This document shows positions 45,253 through 58,699 of a stretch of 64,000 nt of DNA, in pieces. Source of the DNA: Adiantum capillus-veneris (taxonomy: Eukaryota > Streptophyta > Polypodiopsida > Polypodiales > Pteridaceae); contig CM043957.1 of assembly GCA_014529385.2 (NCBI GenBank), forward strand, positions 69,348,503 to 69,412,502, read 5' to 3'. The notes beneath the pieces are model-generated. The model had not been told where the DNA came from. It saw nothing but the letters and a program-made list of their open reading frames with translations, and searched no databases. Each line of letters starts with the position of its first letter. Positions within the stretch are counted from its first letter, which is position 1. Position numbers and translations under genes: made by a program.

Positions 45253-47458
45253 TCAGTAGCAGCTTTTTGCCTTTGTTGAGAGATGGGATATAGCCTCCTT
45301 AATCTTTTGAAAAGATTCTTGTAGGTCACGACTATACTCATCGGCGACGAAGATCTTCCCATGTACTTTGAGTAGCAATGGACTTTTAGGTCTTCCCTCA
45401 ATGATCTCAAAAGGTGCTTTTCCCATAGAAGTATGTACAGTATTATTGTAGGCATACTCTACAAGAGGTAAGTACTTTTCCCATTGTGAGCGTTGATCTA
45501 CTTCGGTAACATAAGTCTTGAGTAGATCGAGTATCGTAAGATTGGCTATCTCACTTTGGCCATCCGTTTGTGGGTAATAGGCCGAAGAGAAATTCAATCT
45601 TGTTCCTAGATTTTCAAAGAGACCTTTCCAAAAATTACTGGTCATTCTATGATCTCTATCTGACACGATGGATGTGGGTAATCCATGGTGCTTGAAAATC
45701 TGAGATATGAAGAGAGTTGCTATTTGATGTGCCTTAATAGTCTTTTTGACAGGAATAAAATGTGCTTGCTTGCTAAACCTGTCAACTATTGTCCATATTC
45801 CTATATTCCCATGGATAGACTTGGGTAATCCAAAGATGAAATCCATGGATATACTCTCCCATGGTGAATTTGGGATAGGCAATGGCTGTAGTAATCCAGG
45901 TTGCTTCCCTCTATCATACTTGGTCTTTTGGCATATTACACATTTTGAAACATACTCTTGTATGTCCACTTTCATGGTAGGCCAATAGAAGTACGTCTCT
46001 ACTCCTCGGAGAGTAGGTTGAATACCTCTATGCCCCGCATATGGAGGAGCATGGGATTCATACATAACTTTCTCACGAAGGGAATGGGTAACACATAGCC
46101 TATTTCCATGGAGAAGATCACCATCCTGCAAGGTGAATGGTTCCTCTTTCTTCCCCAAAGCAAGGGTTGACATTATGTCTCGAAAGTTAGGGTCACTAGC
46201 ATACTCATCTATCATAAAGGATAGATCATTGTGAGTAGCTCTAGACACCGCATTAACTTTGGGTCGTCGTGAAAGTGCATCGGCCACTTGATTGTGCTTA
46301 CCAGCTATGTGAGCAATATGGAAATTAAATTGCGAAAGAAAATTTGCCCACCTCATTTGTTTGTCGGAAAGCTTGGTTTGCGTCATGAAATACTTGAGAC
46401 TTTGGTGGTCGGTTCGTAGGATAAATTGAGTCACCAATAGGTAGTGCTTCCATGTGTCTAGGGCATGTAGAACAGCTAAAAGCTCTTTCTCATAAATGCC
46501 TAAGACTCGTTCATCAATATTGAGCCTTCCACTCTCATATGCTATGGCATGCCCTTCTTGAAGCAAAACTGCTCCAAGGCAATCACCACAAGCATCACAT
46601 TGAACCTCAAATGGCTTTGAGAGATCCGGAAGCATGAGGACTGGTTGGGAAGTAAGCTTCTCTTTGAGATTTTCAAAAGCATTTTGCTTCTTAGCGGTCC
46701 ATACAAACTTAACGTTCTTCTTAGTTAAGTCGTGTAGTGCTCTTGCTACTTGAGAGAATTTTGCTATAAAGCGTCTATAGTATGCGCACATACCAACAAA
46801 GATTCTTAGCTCATGTAGATTTCTTGGGTTAGGCCATGCTTTTATTACCTCTAACTTTGATGGATCCATTCAGATACCATCTTTAGAGATAATATGACCT
46901 AGGTATTGAATCTCTTGAAGGAAGAATTCGCTTTTCTTTTGGTTGAGAAAAAGCTTGTTCTCCCTCAATGCTTGAAAAATCACTTGGAGATGTTGCTTAT
47001 GTTCCTCCAAAGACTTGGAGTAGATGATGATATCATCAAAGAACACTCCAGTGAATTTGCGGTATGGTCTAAAAATTTTCTCCATCAAATGATTGAACGT
47101 AGTTGGTGCATTAGTCAAGCCAAAAGGCATGACTAGATATTCATAAAGACCAAACGTTGTGTGAAACGCGGTCTTTAAGATATCTTCATCCACTATCCTT
47201 ATTTGATGATAGCCACTCTTAAGGTCAATCCTACTGAAGTAGGTTGAGCCTTGTAGCTTATCAAACAGATCTTCTACCCGAGGTACGGGAAATCTGTTTT
47301 TGATAGTGATATGGTTTAGTGCTCGATAGTCCACACACATACAGTATGTACCATCTTTCTTTTGCATCAAAAGGACTGGAGAACAAAAGGGAGAGGAACT
47401 AGGCCTCACCATCCCTTTGTCTACCAGCTCTTGTACTTGCCTCATGAGCTTGTGAGAC
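45253..47458 (-). pseudogene. RT, RNase H and integrase of chromovirus copy 2, one internal stop
   Basis: RT includes [32 protein letters not shown] and the catalytic [11 protein letters not shown] (about 47052-47020). A TGA at 46870-46872 follows SKDGI; the sister copy at 25.9 kb has CGA (Arg) there. RNase H shows VQCDACGDCLGAVLLQEGH and the TDHQSLKYF block. Integrase has the HHCC finger (HAPPYAGHRGI...CVICQKTK), SMDFIFGLPKS, SDRDHRMTSNFW and YYPQTDGQSEIAN, so the D,D,E residues are present. The frame is open from 46869 to 45253. Linkage to gag-protease is broken by a deletion of about 14 bases near 47457. Confidence 0.9.
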
Positions 47459-49528
47459 TCAATAAGGAGGCTTGTTAGATGGTGAGCTTCCAGGAAGGAG
47501 CTCAATGTGATGGTCATCATCCCCTCGTTTTGGAGGTAAGTCCATAGGGATATCATCGATGAACACATCTTGGAATCCTTTTAGAAAATTAGACAAGTCT
47601 AACTCTTCTTGATTCCTACCATTTACATTTGATGAAACATTAGTATCTTTTAGAGACTCTTTGACAAAAATCATGTACGCAAAAACTGAGCTCTTCATTG
47701 ACTTATCAAAGGAAAGAGGATTTACAAGTGGAATAGTGCGACCACGCTCACTAGCATCTATATACATTTTCTTTCCCCTGTAGGTGAAGTAGATTCTCCT
47801 TTCAGGGAACTTCATGTTGGCAGCCATGCGATCAAACCATGGTGCCCCTAGGATAACATCCTCATGTTGGAGAGGAGAGATGAAGAAGTCTTCCTTGTCG
47901 ACATAGCTTTGGACATGAAGCCTCAACTTCCCAATCAACGGAGTAACGGAGGCTTGTTGTCCCTTGAAATCTGCATCAGCCACTACTATATCTCCCATCT
48001 CAAAAGCTTGAATGCCCAACTTGGTGGCCAACTCCATTGATATGAAGTTAAGAGTAGAGCCAGGGTCAAACAAGATGAAGGCATCATGCTCTCTTACCTT
48101 TCCCCAAGCATAGGAAAGTGATGATCCTTTGCAATGAGCATCCTCTTTTGGAGCTTCGATGGTGGAAGCCCTAGGAGTCTCATTGCGAGTATTCTTCTTG
48201 GGGCAAGAACGATAGCCATGTCCTTGCTCCCCACACTTGAAACACTTATGGTCCTTGCGAAAAGCTTCAAGCTCTTCAGGAGAGAGTTTGTTTTTACCTT
48301 TGTAAACTCCCTTCTCCTTGGACCGATTGTTGTTGTTGTTGGAATTGACTTGGGAAGTATTTTGAACATTGGTTTTCCCCTTTGCATCATTTTTGTCTTT
48401 GTTTTCCATGGGCTTGACATTACGTCTAGCCCCTTGATGGAAATTGATGCGTGAAGCAACCATGATGTGATGGATTACTTCGCTAATAGTACCAGGCCGT
48501 TGAGAGTTGATGTATTTGGCCATATCTTCAGGTAATCCCGCACAGAATTGCTGCCTTTGCTCGGCAAAGTCTATCTTTTGAAAGACAGTAGCCTTGAGAT
48601 GTAAATCCCAAAACTTGTCTACATATTTGTGGATAGACCCATGGGAGAGGAGCTTCAAGTTGCGCCATTTGGTAAGCACTTTGTCCTTTACATCGCTTGC
48701 AAGGAATTGCTTCATGATGGAAACTCGTAGAGTTTTCCATGTCTTTGGGGCTTCACCATTTCCATGAAGGCTAGCCCACCATTGACGAGCTGATTTTTGG
48801 AAGTGCATAGCTACATGGCGTAGCTTAGGGGATTCTGTGAAGCCCTCATCTCCAAAGGCCGCATCAAATTGTTGGATGAAGGCCAACACTTTGTCGGTAG
48901 CACCGAAGGTGCCATCATAGGTGAGAAAAGAGATACGCTTTCCTCCCTCCTTGAACTTCTTTAGCTTTTGTGACCTTCGCCATGCAGGAAATGATTTGTG
49001 ATGTCCTCCCCTCGTGTATTCTCTAGGAGAATAACCATAACTTTCATCAGAAGAGGAGGAAGGTGAAGAAGAATGAGAAGAGGGTGACCTCTTCCTAGCC
49101 CTTTTCTTCCTTTGTTTCCTCTCTTGCCTTTCAGAGTGATGAGGAGAAGGACTATGTGTTGATCTTTTCCTCTTGGGAGGAGTGAGCGATCGTCTAGATC
49201 ACCGTCTTCGTGGAGCCACAACTTCAGAGGAACTTAAACTTTCATTGCTTTCTTGCTCTTTGGATTCCTCCTCTCGAATGGGAGAGAGTCTTCTTTTGGG
49301 GGTCTCTTCAAGAGGCCTCCTAAGCTCTCTCTCCTCTTGGAGAGGAAGGGAAATTCCATAAGCACGAAGTTGTTGAGTAACTTCGGCTTGCAAAGTAGGG
49401 TTGCCCATAGCTTGCTGCAACCTAGTGACGAGATAATTCACAAACATGGGAGCATCATCATTAGCACCTTCATGTGCAAAATCAAAGCTATCAATGTTCA
49501 TTCTACTCTCTTGATTATTGTCAGCCAT
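47459..49528 (-). pseudogene. gag and protease of chromovirus copy 2, one internal stop
   Basis: Starts MADNNQESRMNIDSFDFAH at 49528, the ATG nearest the leader that fits gag. The frame stays open to 47459 except for TGA at 49199-49201 (CGA context, ...APRRR then stop). Domains in order: an R/S-rich N-terminal region, the retrotransposon gag core (FGDEGFTESPKLRHVAMHFQ, ARQWWASL), zinc knuckle CFKCGEQGHGYRSC, and protease with FDPGSTLNFIS (D-P-G-S variant). The product would form particles and mature the polyprotein. It ends at TGA after NKPPY, where CGA is expected by comparison with the plus-strand copy. Confidence 0.85.
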
Positions 49529-49929
49529 GTTAACAAAATTTATGTATGTACTTAGTGTATGCTTTGGCAATTCAAAACCTTAGTTGCCACTCCTCTTAGC
49601 CTTTGAAAATTGGCTTTTAAGTATCTACACCCACGGCTCAAAGTGGTTAATTATAGAGAGTAGAGGAGTAGGTCTAACATAGCAGAGTTGCCAAGGGCTA
49701 GCTCCTTTCGGACTTCTTATGGCTCAATAACGGTAAAGCCGTAGGAAAGTCTAAAAAGACTCCATTATTAAGTCCAAAGCTCCCGAGGTGTGCACCATCC
49801 CCCACATAGTGGGCTCAACAAAACCGATAATAGATCCCATTTCCACTTACCCTAATATAATTAACAACATCAACCATTTATAGGCTACTTAAGGACCTCT
49901 CTTCTTAAGCAAGAAAAGAGAAACCAAAT
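49529..49929 (-). other. Leader of chromovirus copy 2
   Basis: Non-coding sequence between the PBS and the gag ATG. No gene seen. Confidence 0.6.
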
Positions 49930-49941
49930 GCTCTGATACCA
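49930..49941 (-). other. Primer-binding site of chromovirus copy 2
   Basis: The minus strand reads TGGTATCAGAGC one base inside the LTR, complementary to initiator-Met tRNA. Confidence 0.85.
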
Positions 49942-49942
49942 A

Positions 49943-51538
49943 TGTAATGAAATTGGCCTATTTAATTTGAGAGTAGCGGAAATTAATGAGAGTACTTTTG
50001 AGAAATGACTTTGTGAGCATAGCAGGTGAACATAATTGAAGATAGCAACATAATCATAGCAATTAGTTAACTTGGCATGAACAATACTTTTGCAAGAGAG
50101 AGAATTTAGAGAACATGACAACAGTTGAGGACCGGATTTATGTGGAGCCGGTCCCCCCTCCAATAGGCATTTGTATTATGATTTCTCCCATTAAGAGAGA
50201 CTTGTTACAATACAATCTTTGTGTTCCTTGTGACCTAGGTGATGCAATGAAGATGGAAAGCTTCATGCATCACAAACATAACATAAACTTGAAATAAGCA
50301 GTCCCAAGACCTCAAACACCTTCGAAGGTGGAGAGAGCTAGCAGGGAATGAGGGTAGGGAAGAGGAAGAAGAAACATTTTGTAGGAGAAAGAATTAGTTC
50401 CTCACTTATCATAACTCTTGTTGCTAGCATACATAATAGCATAGTAATGAAGAAGAAGGAGATGGAAAGCTTAAGCATTGAAGCATGGCTCTTGGTTGGA
50501 TTTGCACTCCATATCCAAGAGTGTTGGTGTAGGCTCTCAACCTCTACTTGCTTGGAGAAGGAGAGGGAGCTCTTGCACTTTGCATAGCACACAATGAGAG
50601 TGTTTGTGAGTGTGTGTGGGTGAGTATACCCCCTAAGCAACCCCCTAGCTTGCTTGGGTCGACCCCCCTTGTAGCTCATGCTTAAATCTCATTGGACCCC
50701 TCCAGGCCTAGCCAATCACAAGCAGGAGGCATTACAAGCAACAAGGGTAGCCTTGAGACAAGTGTCCCCCTTTCCCCTTTGAGAGAGAGGGCTAGATAAA
50801 TGCTAAATCAATTAATTAAATCTCCTAAATTATTTTTGGACCCCTTGGGTGGCCAACCAATAGGCTTCAGGCATACCATGAGGGCAACATGAGGAGGAAC
50901 TTGACAAGTGTCCCTTTTGCTTTCTTTGTACCATGCATGCCTTGTGTGAGTGTGTGGGTGTTCTCTCTCATCCCCCCTCATGTAGGGCTCGCCCCCTCCT
51001 TGTAGGGATTGAATCTTTGACTTTTTGACACCTCAAGCCCCTCATGCATAGGCCCAGTTCCCACCACAAGCTTGGCTCATAAGCACTTTAAGCTTGGGCT
51101 GGGTTCTCACCTCAAGTGCAACCCTAGCATCTCAAGCATGTCAAGCACCTCAAGCACCTCAAGCACATCAATCATCAAGCACCTCAAGAACCTTAGTCAT
51201 CAAGCATGACAAGCAGGACAAGCACCTCGAGCTGGGTCGGGTTCCCGCGCCTCAAGCTCAGCCCTAGCTTACCTAAGGTCAAAGGCCTTTTACACACATT
51301 ATTGGAGGTCTTCAATGAAGATAACCCTAAGGTCTTATGCTCCATTTGTTAGCCTTGCTCTTTGATAGACCATCTCTCATTTGGGCCCCTTTACCATTGG
51401 CCCCGTGTTGAGATAGATCTATAAGCATATGTCTATATCTTAACACTTGTTCCCGTTTATTCTCCCACATTAAGTGATCAATTTAATATGAGAAAATTAT
51501 TTGGTTTGGTTAGATATTAGATATTAGATTTTATGACA
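49943..51538 (-). repeat. 5' LTR of chromovirus copy 2 (1596 bp, complete)
   Basis: On the minus strand it starts TGTCATAAAATCTAATATC and ends CAATTTCATTACA. This is the reference for the other family LTRs in the window. The GT/GA microsatellite position seen in the other copies is short here (near 50600-50620). Confidence 0.9.
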
Positions 51539-53550
51539 GGTCTCTCTCCGATTCGGGAAGAAGAAGAGGATCCCTATGAAGGGCTCAAAAATTTGCTCCT
51601 TGATGACGCATCTCCTTCTCAAAGGAGAATTCAAGAGCCTCCACCGAAGGAACGAGAAAGAAGTGAGTCTCCTGCCACCTCGGTGGAGATGGTTCCACAA
51701 AGACAGCGAGCTAAACGCTCTCCATCACCTCCAAAACGGAGAAGACCATCGCATACTTCTCCACGCCATACTTCAAAGAGGGATGACAAAAAGCAAGAGA
51801 AGAAAGAGGACACCCTCTTCTCCATATTCTTCATCCTCTTCCTCTTATGAAAGTGATGGTCAAGACAACGAAGATCAAGGCAAGAAAAAGGTGAGAAAGA
51901 GGTCACCCTCTTCTCCATCTTCCTCAAATTCTTCATCTTCTGAAGAAAGTGATGGTGCAACCTTTGAACCATCAAAAAGAAGAGGCCATTGGAAATCCTA
52001 TGCCATGTTGAGTTCAAAGAGGGAGGGAAGAGCATCTCTTTCCTTACCTAGGATGGCACTTTTGGTGCTACAAACAAAGTCTTGGCCTTTATACAACAAT
52101 TCGATGTGGCGTTTGGAGATGAGGGTTTCACAGAGTCCTCTAAGCTATGCCATGTAGCTATGCACTTTCAAAATTCCACCAGGCAATGGTGGTCTAGCCT
52201 ATGAGCCAACGGTGAAGCTCCACGAACATGGAAAGCTTTAAGAGCTTCCATTTTGAAGCAGTTTTTGGCCACCGATGCCAAAGACAAAGTAATCACCGAA
52301 TGGTGAAGCTTGAAGCTCTTTCCATGTGAATCCATCCACAAATATATGGACAAGTTTTGGGACCTATAACTCAAAGCCTCTGTCTTCAAAAAGTTGGATT
52401 TTGGAGAGCAAAAGTAGCAATTTTGTGCGGGCTTAACCGAAGAAATGGCAGAGTATGTCAACTCCCAAAGGCCACGCACCATATTGGCGATAATACATCA
52501 TACTATGGTGGCCTCTCAAATCAATTTCCAAACAGGGGCTAAGAGGAACTCTAAGCCCCTAAAAACAAGTGTTCCAATGAGCCTAAGAGGAAGGACAATG
52601 TCCAAAAGTCTCCTAAGGGCAATTCCAACAAAGCTAAAGAGAAAGGAGTTTATAAAGGCAAAAATAAACTCTCTCGTGAAGAGCTTGAGCGTTATCGCAA
52701 GGATAACCTGTGTTTCAAGTGCAGCGAACAAGGGCATGTGTACCACGCTTGTCCCCAAAAGAAAAACCGCCATGATCCTCCTACAGCTACCTTAGTCGAA
52801 ATCCAAGAGGAGGAAACTCACCACAAAGGATCTCCTCTATGCCATGCTTGGGGAAAGGTAAGAGAACATGATGCTTTTATTCTCTTTGACCCCAGTTCTG
52901 CTCATAATTTTATATCTATAGAGTTGGCCACCAAGCTAGGCATACAAACCTACGAGATGGGAAATGTCCTACCCGCAGATGGTGCTTTCAAGGGGCAAGA
53001 AGCTTCCGTCACTCCCTTAATCGGGAAATTGAGGCTCCATGTCCAAAGCTATGTGGACAAAGAGGACTTCTTTATCTCTCCTCTCAAGCATGAGGATGTA
53101 ATCCTAGGGGCACCATGGTTTGATCGCATGGCTGCCAATGTTAAATTCCCTAAAAGGAGAATCTCCTTTAAGTTCAGGAAAAAAGATATGTATATAGATG
53201 CTAAGGAAATGGGTAACACTATACCCATTGTACATACACAAGATTTCAACAAGTCAATAAAAAGCTCTATTTCCGTGTACATGATTTTTGTTAAAGATTC
53301 TCAAAATGAACCTAATGTTTTAGCAAAAGAAAATATACACAACCAAAAGAAATTAGAGTTGTCCAAATTTCTCAAAGGGTTTCAAGATGTCTTAATTGAC
53401 GACATCCCTTGTGAGCTACCTCCTAAACGAGGTAATGATGACCATGCAATTGAACTTCTTCCAGGAAGTTCACCACCTAACAAACCTCCTTATAGAGTTT
53501 CTCAAGCTCAACAAGAGGAGATTATGCGGCAAATGCATGAGTTAGTTTAG
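51539..53550 (+). pseudogene. gag and protease remnant of chromovirus copy 3
   Basis: Begins mid-gag (LSPIREEEEDPYEG; copy 2 has LSPIREEESKEQ), continues through an R/S-rich region and a badly broken gag core (frameshifts and stops from about 51840 to 52690), zinc knuckle CFKCSEQGHVYHAC near 52710-52750, and protease FDPSSAHNFISIE near 52888. From 52738 the frame is open to 53550 and ends at TAG just before RT (ELV then stop). Confidence 0.85.
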
Positions 53551-56196
53551 AAGGGCATCGTTAGGCCTAGCTCATGTCCATTTTGTTCTCTTGTGCTCCT
53601 AGTGCAAAAGAAAGACGGCACATATAATATGTGTGTAGACTATAGAGCACTAAATAGGATCACTATCAAAAATAGGTTTCCCGTTCCACGGGTAGAAGAC
53701 CTATTTGATAAGCTACAAGGGTCCACCTATTTCAATAGGATTGACCTAAAAAGTGGTTATCATCAAATAAGGATAGTTGATCAAGACATTGTAAAGACCG
53801 CATTTCGCACTACGTTTGGTCTTTACAAATACATTGTCATGCCTTTTGGCTTGACCAATGCACCAGCCACATTCAACCGCCTGATGGAGAAGCTATTCAG
53901 GCCTCACCGACCTTTACTGGAGTGTTCTTTGATGATATCATCATCTACTCTAATTCATTAGACGAACACAAGCAACACCTCCAGGTAATATTTCAAGTTC
54001 TAAGAGAGAATAAACTTTATGTTAATCGAAAGAAAAGTGAATTTTTCTTGCAAGAGATTCAGTATTTAGATCACTTTATCTCTCAAGATAGCATCCAAAT
54101 GGATCCATCAAAGTTAGAGGTAATAAAAGGATGGCCTAAACCAAGGAATCTTCATGAATTAAGAAGCTTTATAGGTATGTGCGCATACTATAGACGCTTC
54201 ATAGAAAAGTTCTCACTAATAGCAGGACCGTTACATGACCTAACAAAGAAAAACGTTAGGTACACATGGTCTACCAAGGAGAACAATGCTTTCAAAAAGC
54301 TTAAAGAAAAGCTTATCTCTCAACCTATGCTTACACTACCGGATCTCTCAAAGCCATCTGAGGTCCAATGTGACGCTTGTGGTGATTGCCTTGGAGTTGT
54401 TTTGCTTCAAGAAGGGCACGCCATAGGCTATGAAATTTGAAGGCTCGACCCTGTTGAGCAAGCTCTAGTCATATATGAAAAGGAACTCCTTGCAGTTCTA
54501 CATGCCTTAGACTCATGGAAGCACTATTTATTGGGGACTCCTTTCATTTTGCAAACGGATTACCAAAGTCTTAAGTACTTCATGACGCAGACCAAGCTCT
54601 CCGACAAACAAATGAGGTGGGCATACTTTCGTTCGCAATTTCATTTTCATATTGCTTACATTGTTGGCAAGCATAATCAAGTAGCCGATGCACTCTCAAG
54701 ACGGCCGAAGTGAATGCGGTTTCCATAGCAACTCCCAATGATCTATCTTCTATGATAGATGAGTATGCTATTGATCCCGATTTTAGAGATGTGATTTCAG
54801 CCCTTGCACTAGGGAAGAAAGAGGAACCATTTACTTTACAAGATGGTTATCTTCTCTACGGCAACAGACTATGTGTTACTAGTTCACTACGTGAGAAAGT
54901 AATGTATGAATCTCATGCTCCTCCTTATGCAAGGCATAGAGGGATTCAGACTACCCTAAAGGGGATTGAAACATATTTCTATTGGCCTACCATGAAAGAA
55001 AACATACAAGAGTATGTTTCTAAATGTGTGGTATGCCAAAAGACGAAGTTTTGATAGAGGGAAGCAACTTGGATTGCTTCAACCTTTGCCAATCCCTAAT
55101 TCACCATGGGAGAGCATATCCATGGATTTTATCTTTGGATTGCCTAAGTCTATCCATGGGAATACAGGAATATGGACGATAGTAGACAGGTTCAGTAAAA
55201 AATCTCATTTTATACCTGTCAAAAAGACTATCAAAGCCCATCAAATGGCAACCCTCTTCATTTCACAAATCTTCAAGTACCATGGCTTTCCAATGTCCAT
55301 AGTGTCGGATAGAGATCCTAGAATGACCAGTAATTTTTGGAAGGGTCTCTTTGAGAATTTATGAACAAGGCTAAACTTCTCTTCGGCCTATCACCCCGCA
55401 AACGGATGGCCAAAGTGAAATAGCTAACCTAACAATTCTCGATCTACTAAAAGCCTATGTAATGGAAGTAGATCAAAGATCCCAATGGAAGAAGTACTTA
55501 CCCTTAGTGGAGGATGCCTACAATAATATTGTACATACTTCCACGGGAAAAGCACCTTTTGAGGTAATTGAGGGAAGATCAAAAAGTCCCTTGCTACTTA
55601 AGGTACACGGGAAGATCTTCCCTGCAGATGAGTATAGCCGAGACCTACAAGAATCTTTTCAAAAGATTAAGGATACTATCTCTATCTCACAACAAAGGCA
55701 AAAGACTGCTGCTGATAAGCACAGAAGAGCCCAAGCCTTTAAAGAAAATGATTGAATCTTACTCAAATTTCCCAAGGCTCGATTAAGGCACACGACGGGC
55801 AATAATCCTACGGGACACCAAAAGTACTATGCTAAGTTAGCAAAAAGGTACTATGGTCCCTTCCAGATTCTTAGGCCAATCAATGAAATGGCCTATCAAC
55901 TCAAGTGGCCCAACCATTGGCTCATACACAATGCTTTCCATGTGAGCCTACTAAAGCCTTACAAAGGAGAGCCACCTCAAGAACCAACTATTGAAGACCC
56001 ACCGAAGATCGAGGACCAAGAAGAGGTGCTGCAGCCCGAGTCCATTCTCCGACATGAAGACAAGGTACTAAGAGGCGCTAAGACTATCCGACGATGTCTT
56101 ATTAAGTTTAAAAATTATCCTTTTGAAGATGCTAGATGGATGCAAGGCATACAATTAAAGGATAACCTAAACCTTGTCAATGCTTCCCTAGAGTAA
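53551..56196 (+). pseudogene. RT, RNase H, integrase and chromodomain remnant of chromovirus copy 3
   Basis: [34 protein letters not shown], then after a frameshift near 53925, [31 protein letters not shown] has CAA where the family had CGA. RNase H: VQCDACGDCLGVVLLQEGH, with a TGA at 54438-54440. Integrase pieces: CVVCQKTK, SMDFIFGLPKS, SDRDPRMTSNFW, a frame change near 55390 at the PQTDGQSEIA region, then GKAPFEVIEG. A TGA follows KEND near 55753. Chromodomain: [19 protein letters not shown], ending NASLE then TAA. At least seven disruptions make it non-functional. Confidence 0.88.
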
Positions 56197-56469
56197 GCAA
56201 ATGTACAAATGTTAAAAATGAACAAAGTTTTTGTCTTATAAAACACCAAGTAGAGCTTGTCACTCTACTATGGAAGATTGATAGACTAATGTGCATACAT
56301 GCTTGCAGCAACTTAGGCTCTCAAGCGCCAAATGGACTAGTCATTCGTTCTGGAACGATGTTGTAGGGTAACATAGGGATCCTCTACCCGCTAAGAAAAG
56401 GACTAATAAATATGCTTTATCTTCTCTACCCCATAGTCGAGGACGACTATGATTTCAAGAGAGAGGTAA

Positions 56470-56847
56470 TGTCATAATAATAATATTTAATTCTCCTAAA
56501 TCATTTTTTCATGTTAAACTGATCATTTAATATGGGGAAGTGCCAAGGGAGAAAAGGCTAGAATATTGGTTAAGCTAGCAGACCGGGCCATAGTAGGGAT
56601 CCAAAGGAGGGAAAATAGGGATCCAAAGGGGGGGCCATCTCCAAAAGAGCAATGTGCAACAATGGGCTTAAAAGACTCTAAGGTTAAGCCCATTAAGACT
56701 TCCAAAACGCTAAGGTTCCAAAATTCAAAGGTTGTGTCCAAAGGCCAAACACTAGGGAAATTGGATGCTTAGTGTGTGTCACAAAAAGTCTTCGTCAATC
56801 CCTACATAGGAGGGGGAGAGCCTTGCAAGTAGGGGATGAGAGAGAAA

Positions 56848-56895
<48 letters not shown>

Positions 56896-57933
56896 AGCTC
56901 CCTTTACACAAAGGGAATGAGGGACACATGTCAGCTCCCTAGCCCAGATGCCCACAAGGTGTACCCAAATCCTATTGGATGGCCTTGGAGGTGGACCAAG
57001 GCTAGAGTAAATCTAGTTTAATTAATTTAAAAATACTTAATAAAAGAACCAATAATAATTAAGCTCTCTAGAAGACTATTGGACAGTCTCCCAAGGGGTC
57101 CAATGAGCATTCAACAGCCCAATGGCTTGCCTAATTCCTATTGGCCAGGAAGCAAAGGGATCCAATGAGATTTTAGTTGCATTTATTAATTACCTAAAGC
57201 TCTCACAAAAGGGTAAAGGGGGACACATGTCAGAAGGCTATCACTTATGCTGCTTAATTACCAATGGCTAAGCCTGGGGAGGTCCAATAGGATGCTAGCA
57301 AGAGCAAAAAGCAAGGCGGGTCGACCAAGAGAGAGAGGGGGATGATTTTTGCAAGACATTATCACACACACACTCACACAATCTCATGTGTGAAGTAAAG
57401 AAGACTCTCTCTCCTTCTCAAGCTTTAATGGAAAGCTTATCACCTACTCCAAGCTTGTGAGAAGGGAGGCCTACATCAACAACTCTTGGCTTTGTGATGC
57501 AAATCCAACCAAGAGCCAAGCTTCAATGCATCCTCATATCCTCTAACATGCTAATTACTAAGCTAAGCTATGCTAATATGAGTGATTATGTGAGGAAATG
57601 TATATCTTTCTCATAAGAATACTTCTTCTTCCTCTCAATCTTCTCTCGTACCCTGCTAGCTCTCACCATCTTCGAAGGTGTGTGAGGTCGTGGGTCTAAG
57701 ACTGTGAGGGAATTGATGTTGTGTTTGATAAGTGTTTTGCTTAGTGAATGAAGTTTCCATCTTCATTGCACTAGCTAGTATTGAAGGAACACAAAGAATT
57801 GTATTGTAAAATGTCTCTCTTTATGGGAGAAACCTTAATACAAAGCCTTTCGGAGGGGGGACCGGCTCCATGTAAATCCGGTCCTCAAATGTTGTCAATT
57901 GTTTAATTTCTCTCTCTTTTGAAGTATTGTTCA
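56470..57933 (+). repeat. 3' LTR of chromovirus copy 3, first part
   Basis: Starts TGTCATAATAATAATATT after the purine tract AAGAGAGAGGTAA. It contains (TC)n and (AC)n tracts at about 56849-56895. It is interrupted at 57933 by the 5.7-kb element. Confidence 0.85.
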
Positions 57934-58097
57934 TGTTAGAACCCTAGGAGCTAGAGACTTGGATCCTCCACCCAACCGCCCATACTTATAGGCTCTTAAC
58001 CCTAGGATCCCCTGTCCACACTGATAGCTGGCCCGTGTCCGAGGTCCGTGACCCCCCTTTAGGGTAGGGCCCTGCCCGTAGGGCCCGTGTCCTGACA
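57934..58097 (-). repeat. 3' LTR of the 5.7-kb element
   Basis: Reads TGTTAGAACCCTAGGAGC ... GTGTCCTGACA on plus. Matches 63501-63664. Confidence 0.88.
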
Positions 58098-58098
58098 T

Positions 58099-58113
58099 TA
58101 CTCCCCCCTTTGG
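58099..58113 (-). other. Polypurine tract of the 5.7-kb element
   Basis: The minus strand reads CCAAAGGGGGGAG just before the 3' LTR. Confidence 0.65.
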
Positions 58114-58699
58114 AAGAGTTTTCGTCCTCGAAAACACAAGTGGTGGTATCTTCATAAGAACACTAATGTTTTCCACCATGGCATCCCTCATGGATCCAAC
58201 GGTTCGTTGAATCGGAACTCGGTGCATTGGGAGGTTCAATGAAATCAAGAGTAACATCTTGATTTTCTACATTGTTGTCCCTGTGCAACCATCTTGGTTA
58301 ACCGTCTCATAATCAAAAGAGCGTGAAGGCTCCGTTTAGAACTCACTTGAGAATGCTAAACGAGTTATCACAACTAAGAGATGTTTAAATGCATACCCAG
58401 GTTTCATACTTTCTGAAGGTACTGGAATGTGAAATATAACCTCGGCTCATCTTTCCATGAAAGTACTATGCTGACATATTCATCAACAGCAACCAAGTCC
58501 TTGACTTGCGGTGGTTTCTTGCCAATAGTCAACCTCATCCAAACTGATGATTAAGGTTGATAACTTGAGAATAACAGGCAGAGACTAAAACTAGCCGTAA
58601 CATGCCTTTCATCATATGAAGCAAACTCCAAACTAGAAAGGTAACCGATCCAGTTGTTTCGCTTCTTGCTAACGTATGCACTTAGCATAGCCTTTAGTG

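Larger units (their letters stand above)
43491..51538 (-). mobile_element. Ty3/gypsy chromovirus, copy 2, 3' LTR truncated
   Basis: Minus-strand element: 5' LTR 49943-51538, initiator-Met PBS 49930-49941, gag-protease, RT, RNase H, integrase, chromodomain, and a partial 3' LTR 43491-44404. The two LTR parts that can be compared are nearly identical by eye, so insertion was recent. The terminal 670 or so bases of the 3' LTR and any target duplicate on that side are missing. Its 5' LTR abuts gag sequence of an older plus-strand copy at 51539, so it landed in that copy. Confidence 0.9.
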
